Below are positions 1-9,153 of a stretch of 64,000 bases of DNA, piece by piece. The notes below the pieces were generated by a model, which worked only from the letters and a program-made list of their open reading frames with translations, ran no database searches and was not told the DNA's origin. Within the stretch, counting starts at the first letter, position 1, and every line of letters starts with the position of its first letter. Made by a program: the position numbers and the translations under genes. Source of the DNA: Diadema setosum (Eukaryota; Echinodermata; Echinoidea; Diadematoida; Diadematidae); assembly GCF_964275005.1 (NCBI RefSeq), contig NC_092697.1:18750638-18814637 (forward strand). The letters are read 5' to 3'.

Positions 1-195
1 TGAAATATTTCTGTGTAAAAAGCAATTTATCTCATATTTCATGCCTCTGTTTGTAACATTACTGTAAAATGATGTTGGTTATTGATGCATGACATTACAG
101 TCCATGCATTCCGTCTTCTGTAACATTACATTTCTGCATTTAAATCAGGTACCGGTACTTAATAACAATTCTTGGTGTCCCATTCACATCTAACA

Positions 196-370
196 CAGTG
201 TACTCCTGTTATAACGAACACGGTTATGACGAAATTCCGGATACAACGAAGTAAAACTTAGGGCCCCAAATTATCATCTAGATATTGTTGAGATATAACA
301 CAATTTTGATAGATAAGGTAACGAAAGAAAACTGCCTGTCCCAAGGACTTTGTTATAATAGAAGTCACCC
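196..370. mobile_element. Tigger/pogo-like MITE
   Basis: The left end reads CAGTGTACTCCTGTTATAAC. The right end is an imperfect inverted match (GTTATAATAGAAGTCACC). The interior holds the phrase CCCAAGGACTTTGTTATAA, which recurs at 38335-38417 and 38848-38954. CAGT-starting termini with 'GTTATAAC' are typical of pogo/Tigger DNA transposons. No transposase is present, so it would be non-autonomous. The superfamily call rests on the terminal sequence only. Confidence 0.5.
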
Positions 371-371
371 A

Positions 372-918
372 TAGAATAGCCCGACCAACAGTCGAGGCAT
401 GCACCTTCAAAGTGGGGAACCACAACACAACTACAAAACTTATGAAAATTTATATGTTTCTTATTTTAAAAAATGTATACGTTACTCACGTTAAGTGCGT
501 GCTTGTATTACAGAAGGTTCATAAGTCCATAGAGAGCCCTTGTGATAAGTCCATGGAACAAAAAAAATGACACTTTCTGGCGCAATCCCTGACCGTCGGG
601 GTTCATCGTTGCAGTATTCAAAATGGCGCGTTGACCACTCAGCAAATTATGCGTGCGCGTGCGTGGCTAGAAGTGCAGCGATCTATTGCGTGCATGCGCT
701 CTTTGGTAGCAGCACGGTCGACAGCGTGACCTTTAAAAGTGCATTTAGATCGCGCGAACTGCCGACTATAAGATGTACCGTTCGCACATGCTGCATAAAT
801 CTTCATTTTCAGTAAGTTGTGAAATTCATGTGTATGTCAATATCGATAACATAGATATGTAGTGTCATTAATGAAGATTACATTTAATGAGTTTGAGGTG
901 ACAAAAAATGATGTAAAG
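372..918 (+). repeat. Dispersed repeat family G, left part of a split copy
   Basis: This stretch matches 53068-53660 in the same orientation with scattered substitutions. Shared phrases include GGCATGCACCTTCAAAGTGG and AGAAGGTTCATAAGTCCATA. At 53660 the other copy continues directly into a segment that here reappears only at about 5383, so this copy seems to be split by a 4.46-kb block of insertions. Short open frames inside are not conserved between the copies and are not called as genes. Confidence 0.6.
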
Positions 919-1190
919 GCCCGGTCCCACTGCACTTACGGATGCAAAGAGGATGTAAAACGTAAAAAAAAAATCTTGCCATCCGTTGGAAAACGCTACG
1001 CATCCGCTGTGTACTCATCGCATACATGTTTCGTACGCTTTATCCATCGAGCATCCGTCCACTGCGATTTCATCTGCGCAAAAAGTTTTAAGCTGCTTAA
1101 AACTTTTAGAACGGATGAACTTTCCGCCGTGTACGATGTAAATCCGCGACATACGAGCAACAAACGTTGTATGTCCGTTATCATCCCTTA
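919..1190. repeat. Unassigned repeat-like segment with GGCCCGGTCCCACTGC start
   Basis: The segment begins GGCCCGGTCCCACTGC at the point where the family G copy breaks. It contains an internal inverted repeat (AAAGTTTTAAGC/GCTTAAAACTTT, about 1082-1111). The GGCCCGGTCCCACTG start looks like a DNA-element terminus, but I could not find a convincing matching end. Its small open frames on both strands reflect the palindrome. No gene is called. Confidence 0.35.
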
Positions 1191-1977
1191 ACCCTATTCT
1201 AACTGGGGGGGGGGGGGGGGGGGTCAAATTGACCCCCCCCCCCCCCCCCGACGTTTCACGCCACGATTCCGCAACGCGCGAAGATTTTGCCGCGTCGTTT
1301 CATGACTTTTTTCATTGAAGTCTCCCGCATATTTTGAGACCAAATTTGCGATGTCCGGGTACACCGTTCTGAAGTTATGCAATGTTTTGCATATGCATGT
1401 CAACCCAAAAACCGCTCAAATTCATGATTTTGTGTGCAAATCCAATGGAAACTGTGTTTTTTTGTTTAATTGATATAAATTAGATTATTTCAACTTTTAA
1501 ATATTGAAATAAATCAATTCTAATGTAGATAAGCTTGAAAAAGTGCCTCCAACAAATTTTGGCAAAAAAACAATAGAAAACAATAGATCGAAAAAACAAT
1601 AAAATACATAAGAAATTAACAAAACAATAAAAAACAAAAGAAAATGATTTTGATTGCGCTATTTTTTTACAAGAAAATTGTTTGATGTGTCTTGAGGAAC
1701 TCTTACACAAAAATTTAATAATCCTTCAGTCTTTTTGATGGAGTTATAGGTGAAAATATGATTTCATGCGTTAATTTGCATAATTAATTTATTAAAAAAT
1801 ATGAAATCAACATTTTTCTATTGTATGACCATGTAATCTTGTAGTTGACATCCGGCTCTATGTTCAGGCAAAATTTTGCGGTGATCGCGCGATCGGCGGC
1901 CGAGATCTGAAGGGGGGGTCAAATTGACCCCCCCCAGTAAAAACTTGGTCTCAAATAGCCCAGTTAGAATAGGGTTA
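1188..1977. mobile_element. piggyBac-like MITE (TTAA/CCC termini)
   Basis: The element is bounded by perfect 20-bp inverted termini: TTAACCCTATTCTAACTGGG at the left, and its reverse complement ending GGGTTAA at the right. TTAA followed by CCC is the piggyBac target-site and terminus pattern. Just inside each end lies a G-run, a TCAAATTGA core and a C-run, forming a subterminal hairpin. No transposase frame is present. Diverged relatives lie at 26500-26706, 46003-46765 and 50083-50480. Confidence 0.7.
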
Positions 1978-2065
1978 AACGTCCACTGTATCCTCTCTGC
2001 ATCCTCTGGGCATCCTCGCAACTCACATCCGCTGCAGCTGAAAACGGAAAGAGGGAGGAAAGATA

Positions 2066-2500
2066 TGGTACATAAAAAGTGGGGGTTCATGTGCTACTTT
2101 TTGTGCTGGCAGCACCCCCATATGATAGAAATCATCCTCGGACCCCAAAATCTGGTCAGGAACCTATCATGGGTGCCCTGATTAGACGAGGTTCATGAAT
2201 GTCATGCTGTACAGTCAAAACCCATGTCATTTTCACAAAACTTCACCAAATTGTAGAAGAAGGCTTACTAATTCCAGAAAAACAATAAGAAGTGGGAGTT
2301 CATGTGCCAGTTTTTGTGCTGTCAGCACCCCCATATGATAGAAATCATCCTCGGACCCCAAAATCTGGTCAGGAACCTATCGTGGATGCCCTGATTAGAT
2401 GGGGTTCATGAATGTCATGCTGTACATTCAAAACCCATGTCATTTTTACGAAACTTTATCAAATTGTAGAAGAAGGGTTACTTAATGCAGAACAATTGTA
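2066..2500 (+). repeat. Tandem repeat, ~214-bp units 1 and 2
   Basis: Two consecutive units share GTTCATGTGC, CAGCACCCCCATATGATAGA and ATCCTCGGACCCCAAAATCT. A third, more diverged unit resumes at 3545. The family A element at 2502-3544 sits exactly between units 2 and 3. No coding signal is seen. Confidence 0.7.
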
Positions 2501-2501
2501 A

Positions 2502-3544
2502 CAAGAGACCCGCGGGTCTAGCGCTCACCTGAGTATCGCAAGTTCACCTTTCATGCAGTCACTAATCTAAATTATTCACAGCTCTACTAAAATTTGACCA
2601 GGCATTCTCAAGTAGAAGATGAAAATGTACAATAAGGGCCCAAATTTTTAAAGATTCCTTCATTTGGGGGGATTGGGGCCCCCTGGGGCCCTCTGGGTGG
2701 GGCATGGTGCCCATTTTGATAAATTGAGATCCTGACCCCCTAGGGATGCTACCTGCCAAGTTTGACAAATATCCATCATGAGGTTTTCAGGAAGAAGATG
2801 AAAATGTACAATTCAGGCCCCCATTTGCACCTTCCCAACCCCCCCCCCCCCCCCCCCCCGCCCCCAAGAGGGGCACCCCTGGATCTGCTATGAACAAACT
2901 TGAAACTAGTCATTAATGTACTCACTCATAGTATTATCTCAGCTCTATAACTTCTGATTCTAGAGAAGATTTTTAAAGATTCCTTCATTTTGGGAGGTTT
3001 GGGCCCCCCTGGGGGCCCCATGGGTGGGGCATGGTGCCCATTTTAAGAAATTGAGATCCTTACCCCCTAGGGATGCTACCTGCCAAGTTTGGTGAAAATG
3101 GGTCATGGGGTTCTCAAGAAGAAAATGAAAATGTACAATGTAGGCCCCATTAGGACCCCTCCCCACCCCCCTCCCCTGGGTCCCAAGGGGGGCACCCCTG
3201 ATTCTGCCATGAACAAACTTGAAACTACAGTCATCAATGTACTAACTCATAGTATTGACTTAGCTCTATCACTTCTGGTTCTAGAGAAGAAGATTTTTAC
3301 AGATTCCTAAATTTTGGGGGGTTTGGGCCCCCCTGGGGGCCCCCTGGGTGGGGGGGCATGGTGCCCATTTTAAGAAATTGAGTTCCTAACCCCCTAGGGA
3401 TGCTACCTGCCAAGTTTGATGAAAATCGGTCTTGGGGTTTTCAAGAAGAAGATGAAAATGTAAAGTTTACGCACGACGCACGACGGACGTCGGACGAAGG
3501 GCGATCGCAATAGCTCACTTGAGCCTTTGGCTCAGGTGAGCTAA
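2502..3544 (-). mobile_element. Family A Helitron-like non-autonomous element, copy 1
   Basis: The left end holds the palindrome AGACCCGCGGGTCT followed by GCGCTCACCTGAG. The right end holds a long stem-loop (CTCACTTGAGCC-TTT-GGCTCAGGTGAG) closing on GAGCTAA. GCTCACCTGAG and CTCAGGTGAGC form inverted subterminal repeats. The interior has about three ~300-bp direct repeats (TAGGGATGCTACCTGCCAAG recurs), and a CGACGGACG-type run lies near the right end. Other copies are 17165-18249 and 61431-62462. There is no helicase or Rep frame; small frames reflect the repeat. The strand follows the superfamily convention of a stem-loop 3' end. Confidence 0.7.
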
Positions 3545-3720
3545 AAATGGGGGGGTTCATGTGCTCGTTTTAGTGCTAGCAGAGCCTCCTTGCGACAGAA
3601 ATCATCGTAAGACCCCCAAATCTGGCCAGGAACCAATGCATGGATGTATCCTGCTAGGATGCATGAATCTCATGCGGCTCACTCAAAACCTCATTTTTTT
3701 CCAAAAAAACAAGCAAAAAA
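3545..3720 (+). repeat. Tandem repeat, third ~214-bp unit
   Basis: The segment starts AATGGGGGGGTTCATGTGC and continues through GACAGAAATCATCGTAAGAC. It is a diverged version of the units at 2066-2500, displaced by the family A insertion. Confidence 0.55.
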
Positions 3721-4815
3721 CGTGTCATAATTGCAGTGATATGGTGAAAAAAATATCCTGAAAGGAAGATCCATGTGCGTTTTTGTTATCATTTCCCTTA
3801 CACAGCCATAATGATACTATGTGGACACAAGCGGAAAACTCCACATTGACATGCTTGTTTGTTTTACCCACTTGCTGTAACCATGTGCAGAAAGTGATAA
3901 TGGAGGAAGAAGAATAAATATAAGGAAATGGGAGTGTTGGCATCAGTCTGACGGTCCTCCTTGAAAGGAAAAACAAATCTTAATATAATGACGTTGATTG
4001 TAATGAGATTGCATGTGTTGGTTGTTGCAGTGGTTGGTAAAGTGCGTGTTGTAAACTATGGAGATGTACCTTGAGTACCCCCCTCCCCCGAAAAAAACCC
4101 AAAAATTCTTTGATTCTCCTTTTGTTACACCAGATTTGGTAATCAAAAACTAATATGTGAATGGTGAAAGTGATAAATACTTGTTTGATAATTCTTTTGT
4201 GACCTTGTATTTTGTAACCAGAAATTAAAAAAACAAACAATATTTTGTATTAGTAATGACAAGTTTAGATCTAATTTAGATTTTAACAGAGATACTCAGA
4301 TTGTTTTAGTTGTTAGACCTAAAGATAAAATGTGTGTCATAATTATGTTTGTTTTGTTGTTGTTGTTTTTAACACCTAGTCTAGTAGACTAGTAGTCCCC
4401 GACTATAGGGCATATAGGCCCTAGGTACCTTAGCACTCGACTTGACCATGTTGATGAACAGATAATGAACTGCATGTCACAAAACAGATCTATGAATTGA
4501 AAATGGAAACAGCTCAGTTCCACTTCCAAGCTTCCCGAATCCGTCGATCAGTGTTGTGCTCGGACCGCTGAACTTTGCGTAGTACGTACAGATATTATCG
4601 CATACAGTCAGCACGCGAGCCGAGCGAGGCCGACCAGCGTTCCGCAGTGGGGAGCTGTCGGGTATCCGTACGTACCACACTCTAGCTCGATCTACTAGCA
4701 GCTGCTCAGCTCAGCTAGCTCAGCTCATCACTCGTGCGTGTGCTTCTACGCTCTTTGTTACGTCACTGCCAACCTGCGCAGCTAGGATGCGCACAAATTC
4801 AACTGAGGAATGTCC
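3721..4815. other. No supported gene; region right of the tandem repeat
   Basis: The stretch is mostly AT-rich with a short CpG-richer part at about 4540-4790. Open frames on the minus strand show no recognisable domain. It would fall in the intron after the TRIM23 RING exon if that gene continues left, but no B-box exon is recognisable here. Confidence 0.5.
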
Positions 4816-5381
4816 TTAAAGGGAAGATAAACCCCAAGAGCAATGTGGATTGAGTGAAAGCAGCAACATTAGTAGAACACATCAGTGAAAGTTTGAGGAA
4901 AATCGGACAATGAATGCAAAAGTTATGAATTTTTAAAGTTTTGGTGTTGGAACCGCTGGATGAGGAGACTACTAGAGGATATGACGTATGAGTGGACAAC
5001 AATACAAAGAAAATATAAAGGAAATTCAACAAAAATTCACTTTTCTAGAATCATGAAAGAGCAATGGACCAACCTCTTTCAGAAAGCAGGGGGAATAATT
5101 GCTACCCTTAACATATGTCAATATCAAGTTGATGGAATTTGTAATTTTCATGAAAAATGGATTTTTGTAGAATTTTCTTTATATTTTCTTTGTATTGTTG
5201 TCCACTCATACGTCATAACCTCTAGTAGTCTCCTCATCCAGCGGTTCCAACACCAAAACTTTAAAAATTCATAACTTTTGCATCGATTGTCCGATTTTCT
5301 TCAAACTTTCACTGATGTGTTCTACTAATGTTGCTGCTTTCACTCAATCCACATTGCTCTTGGGGTTTATCTTCCCTTTAA
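4816..5381. mobile_element. Foldback element with ~230-bp inverted arms
   Basis: The ends are TTAAAGGGAAGATAAACCCC and its reverse complement, ending TTATCTTCCCTTTAA. The inverted match continues inward for about 230 bases on each side (for example GAGGAGACTACTAGAGG against CCTCTAGTAGTCTCCTC). The open frames on both strands are mirror images caused by the palindrome and are not genes. It sits at the right edge of the block that splits repeat family G. Confidence 0.8.
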
Positions 5382-5382
5382 G

Positions 5383-5490
5383 TATCAAAACTCAAAGCGA
5401 TCGCAATGCGATCACTGAGCTCTCTCTGTGTTGTGGGTCATGACGGTACAGCCCTGTCGCTACTTATACAGCGACTGGGCTGTGTAGAGT
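5383..5490 (+). repeat. Dispersed repeat family G, right part of the split copy
   Basis: Matches about 53660-53765: both contain AAAGCGATCGCA, TACAGCCCTGTCGCTACTTA and a short stem-loop, CAGCCCTGTCGCT paired with AGCGACTGGGCTG. In the other copy this segment directly follows the equivalent of base 918. Confidence 0.55.
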
Positions 5491-5687
5491 TACCCGTAGA
5501 AGAGCTGTCATACATACCACATGGCATTTAATTACAGGAGAATATTTGGCTTACTTAAGTTACTATAGTATAGATGCATATGAAGCAAAACCTTCACAAT
5601 TGTAAACCCTTTGTTTGGATCCTGCATATCATGAATGATTGCTGAATGAAGGCATGTCAGTGCATTATGTTACTCAGTGCATCCTAC

Positions 5688-5975
5688 CACTTTATTCTCA
5701 TCAGTCTTGCTGCTGTCTGAATACACCAGACTGCTGTCTTTGGATGTCTGCAGTCTCTCCAACAGTTCAAGGAGAGCAAAGTTCTTTTTCAGTCCCCACA
5801 CTCCAGAGTCCGTCAGTTCAGTAGGCTGGCGGTCAAATGGACAGAGGACTGCACGACCTTGAAGGGTTAAACGAGACAAGCATTCATGGCAGAGGGTGTG
5901 GCCACACAGAAGGAGGCGGGGCACCTTGTCGCCTTGGAGACTGAAAATGTCTTCACAAACACGGCATTCCAGAAC
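5688..5975 (-). CDS. TRIM23: TRIM23 RING exon
   Basis: The acceptor is TTTTTAG|GTTCTGG at 5975. The exon is one unbroken frame covering the whole RING (CRVC, CGH, CHEC, CPFD) and the conserved WGLKKNFALLELLE helix. I placed the donor at GTG|GTAGGA (exon end 5688), which preserves frame. If unspliced, the frame reads six more codons to a TAA at 5670. The donor is the least certain part of this model. Confidence 0.8.
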
Positions 5976-7643
5976 CTAAAAACAAGGAATCGTGAAAGAA
6001 TCAGATATCGCATAAAGCACAAACACACACATACATAAAGACAACTCCTGCACACAAAAAAAGTAAAAGTTAGAAAGGAATGTAATTCCATTCATAAAAT
6101 ATCATGCCTTAACAAAAAGGGTCTCACATAAAATCTGTTATAAAATTTATAGATCTTTGACTCCCCCTGTACCAGAACATGATGATCCAGACATTTTGAA
6201 GAGGAAACACAGCATGGAGTGATGGACCTGGTGGACAATTGGATTTGAATACATTTTAAGGTGAACATGCACAGTCAATTTTAACGTGACTGCGTTCACT
6301 TGATTCAGTTTTCATTTACCGCGTAACTTACTGGTCATGCTGGCACAGTAGGTAAAACTTTAACTGCGAAACTAGGTTCTACTGATAATTAATGGTACTA
6401 CTGACCTCTAACGTTAGTATAGTAGCCCTACTACATATCGACCACCCTTTTTGAAACCGACCGCGTATATATTGGCGCACAGAACGCTTAGTACGCACTT
6501 CACTGCGCGCAGACCACATAAAAATGGATTGGCTTTGACCGTTGATGAGGATGGTGTGGGAAAACGCGAAAATTCACTGTTCATTAATGGTTTTAATCAA
6601 GGACAAAATTTGGAATGAATATTTTCACCCAATCGTAATGTAATGTCTATGGAAGTTTCTAAAAAGCTTCGTACAACACGGTGTTCAATACAACTCGGTT
6701 TGCGTGCATTGTCAATGCAAAAACAGCGGTCGATCTCAATAAGGAGCTTTACCGCGGGGAGCTGAAACAAGGCCACGCAAGTTCGACGGCGATATTTTTG
6801 CACTGAAACTTCGAATCGAAAAGGGAACAACGGCATTTGATAATGCTGGATTTTCTCAATCACGTAGGTCAAGTTTTTTATGTGAATTTCAGTGTTAAAT
6901 ATTCTCATCAAGCAAATAAACATTAGGCGGTCGATGAGTAGTAGGTCCAACCATATCAGATCAGTTAATGCAGTACCGGTACCTGCTCTTTACAGCATTC
7001 ATGGAATTTAGCAGTCAGCAGCTCACAGCCAGCAGCTCACAGCCAGCTCCCAAAGCACCCGCATTTGTATGGACTAGATCTATATAGGAGCCTAGTGCCT
7101 ACTTTTCCTGCCTGACTGAGCTGAGCGGCAGCGGTGTAGAAAAGTCTGTAACGCTCGCGCTCGTGTTAGATCTTTATCAGTGTTTTATGTTACTTTATAG
7201 ACTATAAACACGATAAACATAAACACGTCTCACGTAATCTAGACATAGTGTTCTACGACCGCGACCATGACCAGCCAGGCGAGGTGGTGGTAGCCAACTC
7301 AGCTCAGGGAGCCGGGGGCATGTCATGAAGCATTTTGTCTGACAAATTGGGGCACAAATTGGTCGGTCAAATTTGCTCTTAGCAAATCAGACGCAAGGAT
7401 TTCAGTGGTTTATAACAGTTTATCAGAAAAATACCTGACCAAAACGCTTCATGAAATGCCCTCAGCTACAGCTCAGGTGATCTCAGCTCATAATCCAGTA
7501 GGCCCTGGCTAGACAGTCTACGGACATGAGCCGAGCTTTTATAGATTGAATCGACAAGGACGACATTGACTTACGTTGGAATTTTTCTGTTTTGGACGTG
7601 CTCCAGACAAACGTCTCAGAAGGCTAACATCTGCTGAAGCCAT
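5688..7643 (-). CDS. TRIM23: TRIM23 (ARD1) E3 ubiquitin ligase, 5' part
   Basis: TRIM23 is a RING/B-box E3 ligase that carries a C-terminal ARF-type GTPase domain. In vertebrates it acts in autophagy and innate signalling. Two exons are in the window. The start exon (7575-7643, 23 codons) ends in AAC|GTAAGT and joins in phase 0 to a RING exon starting at 5975. The joined frame continues into VLECRVCEDIFSLQGDKV, PRLLLCGHTLCHECL, CPFDRQ and DSGVWGLKKNFALLELLE, which match the vertebrate TRIM23 RING region almost word for word. All RING cysteines and the CGH histidine are present. The B-box, coiled-coil and ARF exons must lie left of base 1, because none is recognisable in 1-5670. The ~1.6-kb intron 5976-7574 holds no convincing gene. 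Confidence 0.85.
7575..7643 (-). CDS. TRIM23: TRIM23 coding exon 1 (start codon)
   Basis: The ATG lies at 7641-7643 with G at -3 and G at +4. The exon encodes MASADVSLLRRLSGARPKQK plus NSN and ends at a strong GTAAGT donor. The phase-0 junction gives NSN-VLEC, in the position of the vertebrate linker before VLECGVCED. The N-terminal leader itself is not conserved. Confidence 0.75.
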
Positions 7644-7859
7644 ATCTTCGCTTTTTCAGTGATTTTTCTACCAAAGCAGAGGTCTTACATGGTGTTAAAA
7701 GCACCAAGATCCCGAGGTATACGATGACAGCATCAACCCTTCCAACTGTATTCATGATAGGCCAACACCGTATACCGCATGAAACCACTACTAGTATACG
7801 AAAGGTACACTACACACGCGTACGCACACATAACATAACATCTTTATTTACATCGTGGA

Positions 7860-7910
7860 TGTAGACTTTCGTAGCGCGAGCGGGCGGCGCGCGAGCGCGC
7901 GTCTCTTTTG
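7860..7910 (-). promoter_or_regulatory. CpG-rich segment upstream of TRIM23
   Basis: A short very GC-rich stretch (GAGCGGGCGGCGCGCGAGCG) lies ~230 bases upstream of the TRIM23 start codon in otherwise AT-rich DNA. By position it could be core promoter or 5' UTR. No TATA box or defined site is claimed. Confidence 0.3.
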
Positions 7911-8009
7911 CCCAGCACCTAAGCACACAATCGATCACATACCATGGAGCTACCAATTTAGCTCCATGATTAGACTAAAAATTGCGGAGGTTTTACTCTA
8001 TATACATGT

Positions 8010-8643
8010 ATAACATAAGGGTGAGAAAGTTGATGATGTAACAAATCATCGCCCAATTTCTGTATTGCCATTGTTTTCTAAGATTTTTGAGAATGTCTTT
8101 ATGATAAATCATATATGGGTTTTTTTTTTTCTTCGTGCAATATTCTCTCAGATATGAAAGGGTACTCCGCTTCTATGGCTCTTCTTGATTTTGTTCACAA
8201 AGTTTCCTTAGCTTAAGGTAACAAATAATATTTCATTGGATTTAGATCATTCGATTTTGTTTAGTAAATCATATGACTATGGAATACGCGGAAATTCATG
8301 GCATTCATTTGAGATTTATTTATCTAATCTATATCAGTTTGTATATTGACAATCACTGTTCTTTATATAAACCTGTTATTTGCCGAGTGCCTCAAGGTTC
8401 CGTATTGGGGCCTTTACTATTTTTAATTTACAATTGTGATTCATCTCAGTCCATTGAGAGCAGTGCTTTAAAAATGTTCGACTTATCATATTAAAATGCG
8501 TATGTGTAGGTTAGTTGTATCAGAGAACATCCTACCTTATAAGATTTTCGTTATAAAGCCTAAAATATATGAAGATATATTTTCCCCACTAACAATAAGC
8601 TAATAAGATTTGAATTGAATTGAATTGAGTTGAACTGAATCTA
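8010..8643 (+). pseudogene. Non-LTR retrotransposon remnant, plus strand
   Basis: Translation gives reverse transcriptase pieces: DDVTNHRPISVLPLFSKIF (about 8030-8090) and CRVPQGSVLGPLLFLIY (about 8380-8430). The first is RT block 1; the second is the motif before the catalytic palm. Much of the palm between them is missing and the frame is broken. It ends at 8607-8643 in ATTGAATTGA repeats, like the 3' tails of many LINEs. Confidence 0.7.
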
Positions 8644-8661
8644 ATTCTGGTTACTAAGTAA

Positions 8662-9112
8662 TTAAGTTCAATTCAATTCAATTCATTTATTTCACTCTCA
8701 TTTTCTTTCCAACAAAACATAACACAAGGTAAATCAGAAAATCCATCATAAGCATATATACAGTACATAGTGCGAAGGATTAACGATATACAACAAACTA
8801 ATAGAGATGAATCATGTTCATACTTACGGGAAAATACAAAGTTATATTTTGAGGAGAAAAAAGAGAACTGAGAGGTCCACTAAAAAGCAGTGCTTGTAAA
8901 TTGTGGACCACTCAAGAATTTCTTCCAAAAATACTTACTTCACATACAATTACAAATACATTACACAAAAACGATTTAGACAAAATGGAACAAACAACAG
9001 AGACACAACAACATGACATGACTAAACTAAGGAGATAAAATTGAACGGAATAGGAGAAAAACAAAATTAAAGGAAGAAAGGGAAAGGAAGAAAGAGAGAG
9101 AGAGAGAGAGAG

Positions 9113-9153
<41 letters not shown>

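Noticed and set aside
4960..5274. 104-aa plus-strand frame and its minus-strand mirror
   Set aside because: They lie in the arms of a 566-bp foldback, and the two frames are reflections of one palindrome.
5670..5687. TAA as the true end of the TRIM23 gene
   Set aside because: The family continues into B-boxes and an ARF domain, and an in-frame GT donor lies just before the stop.
6597..6950. 117-aa minus-strand frame in the TRIM23 intron
   Set aside because: The first codon is TTG, not ATG. No domain, and no splice context links it to TRIM23.
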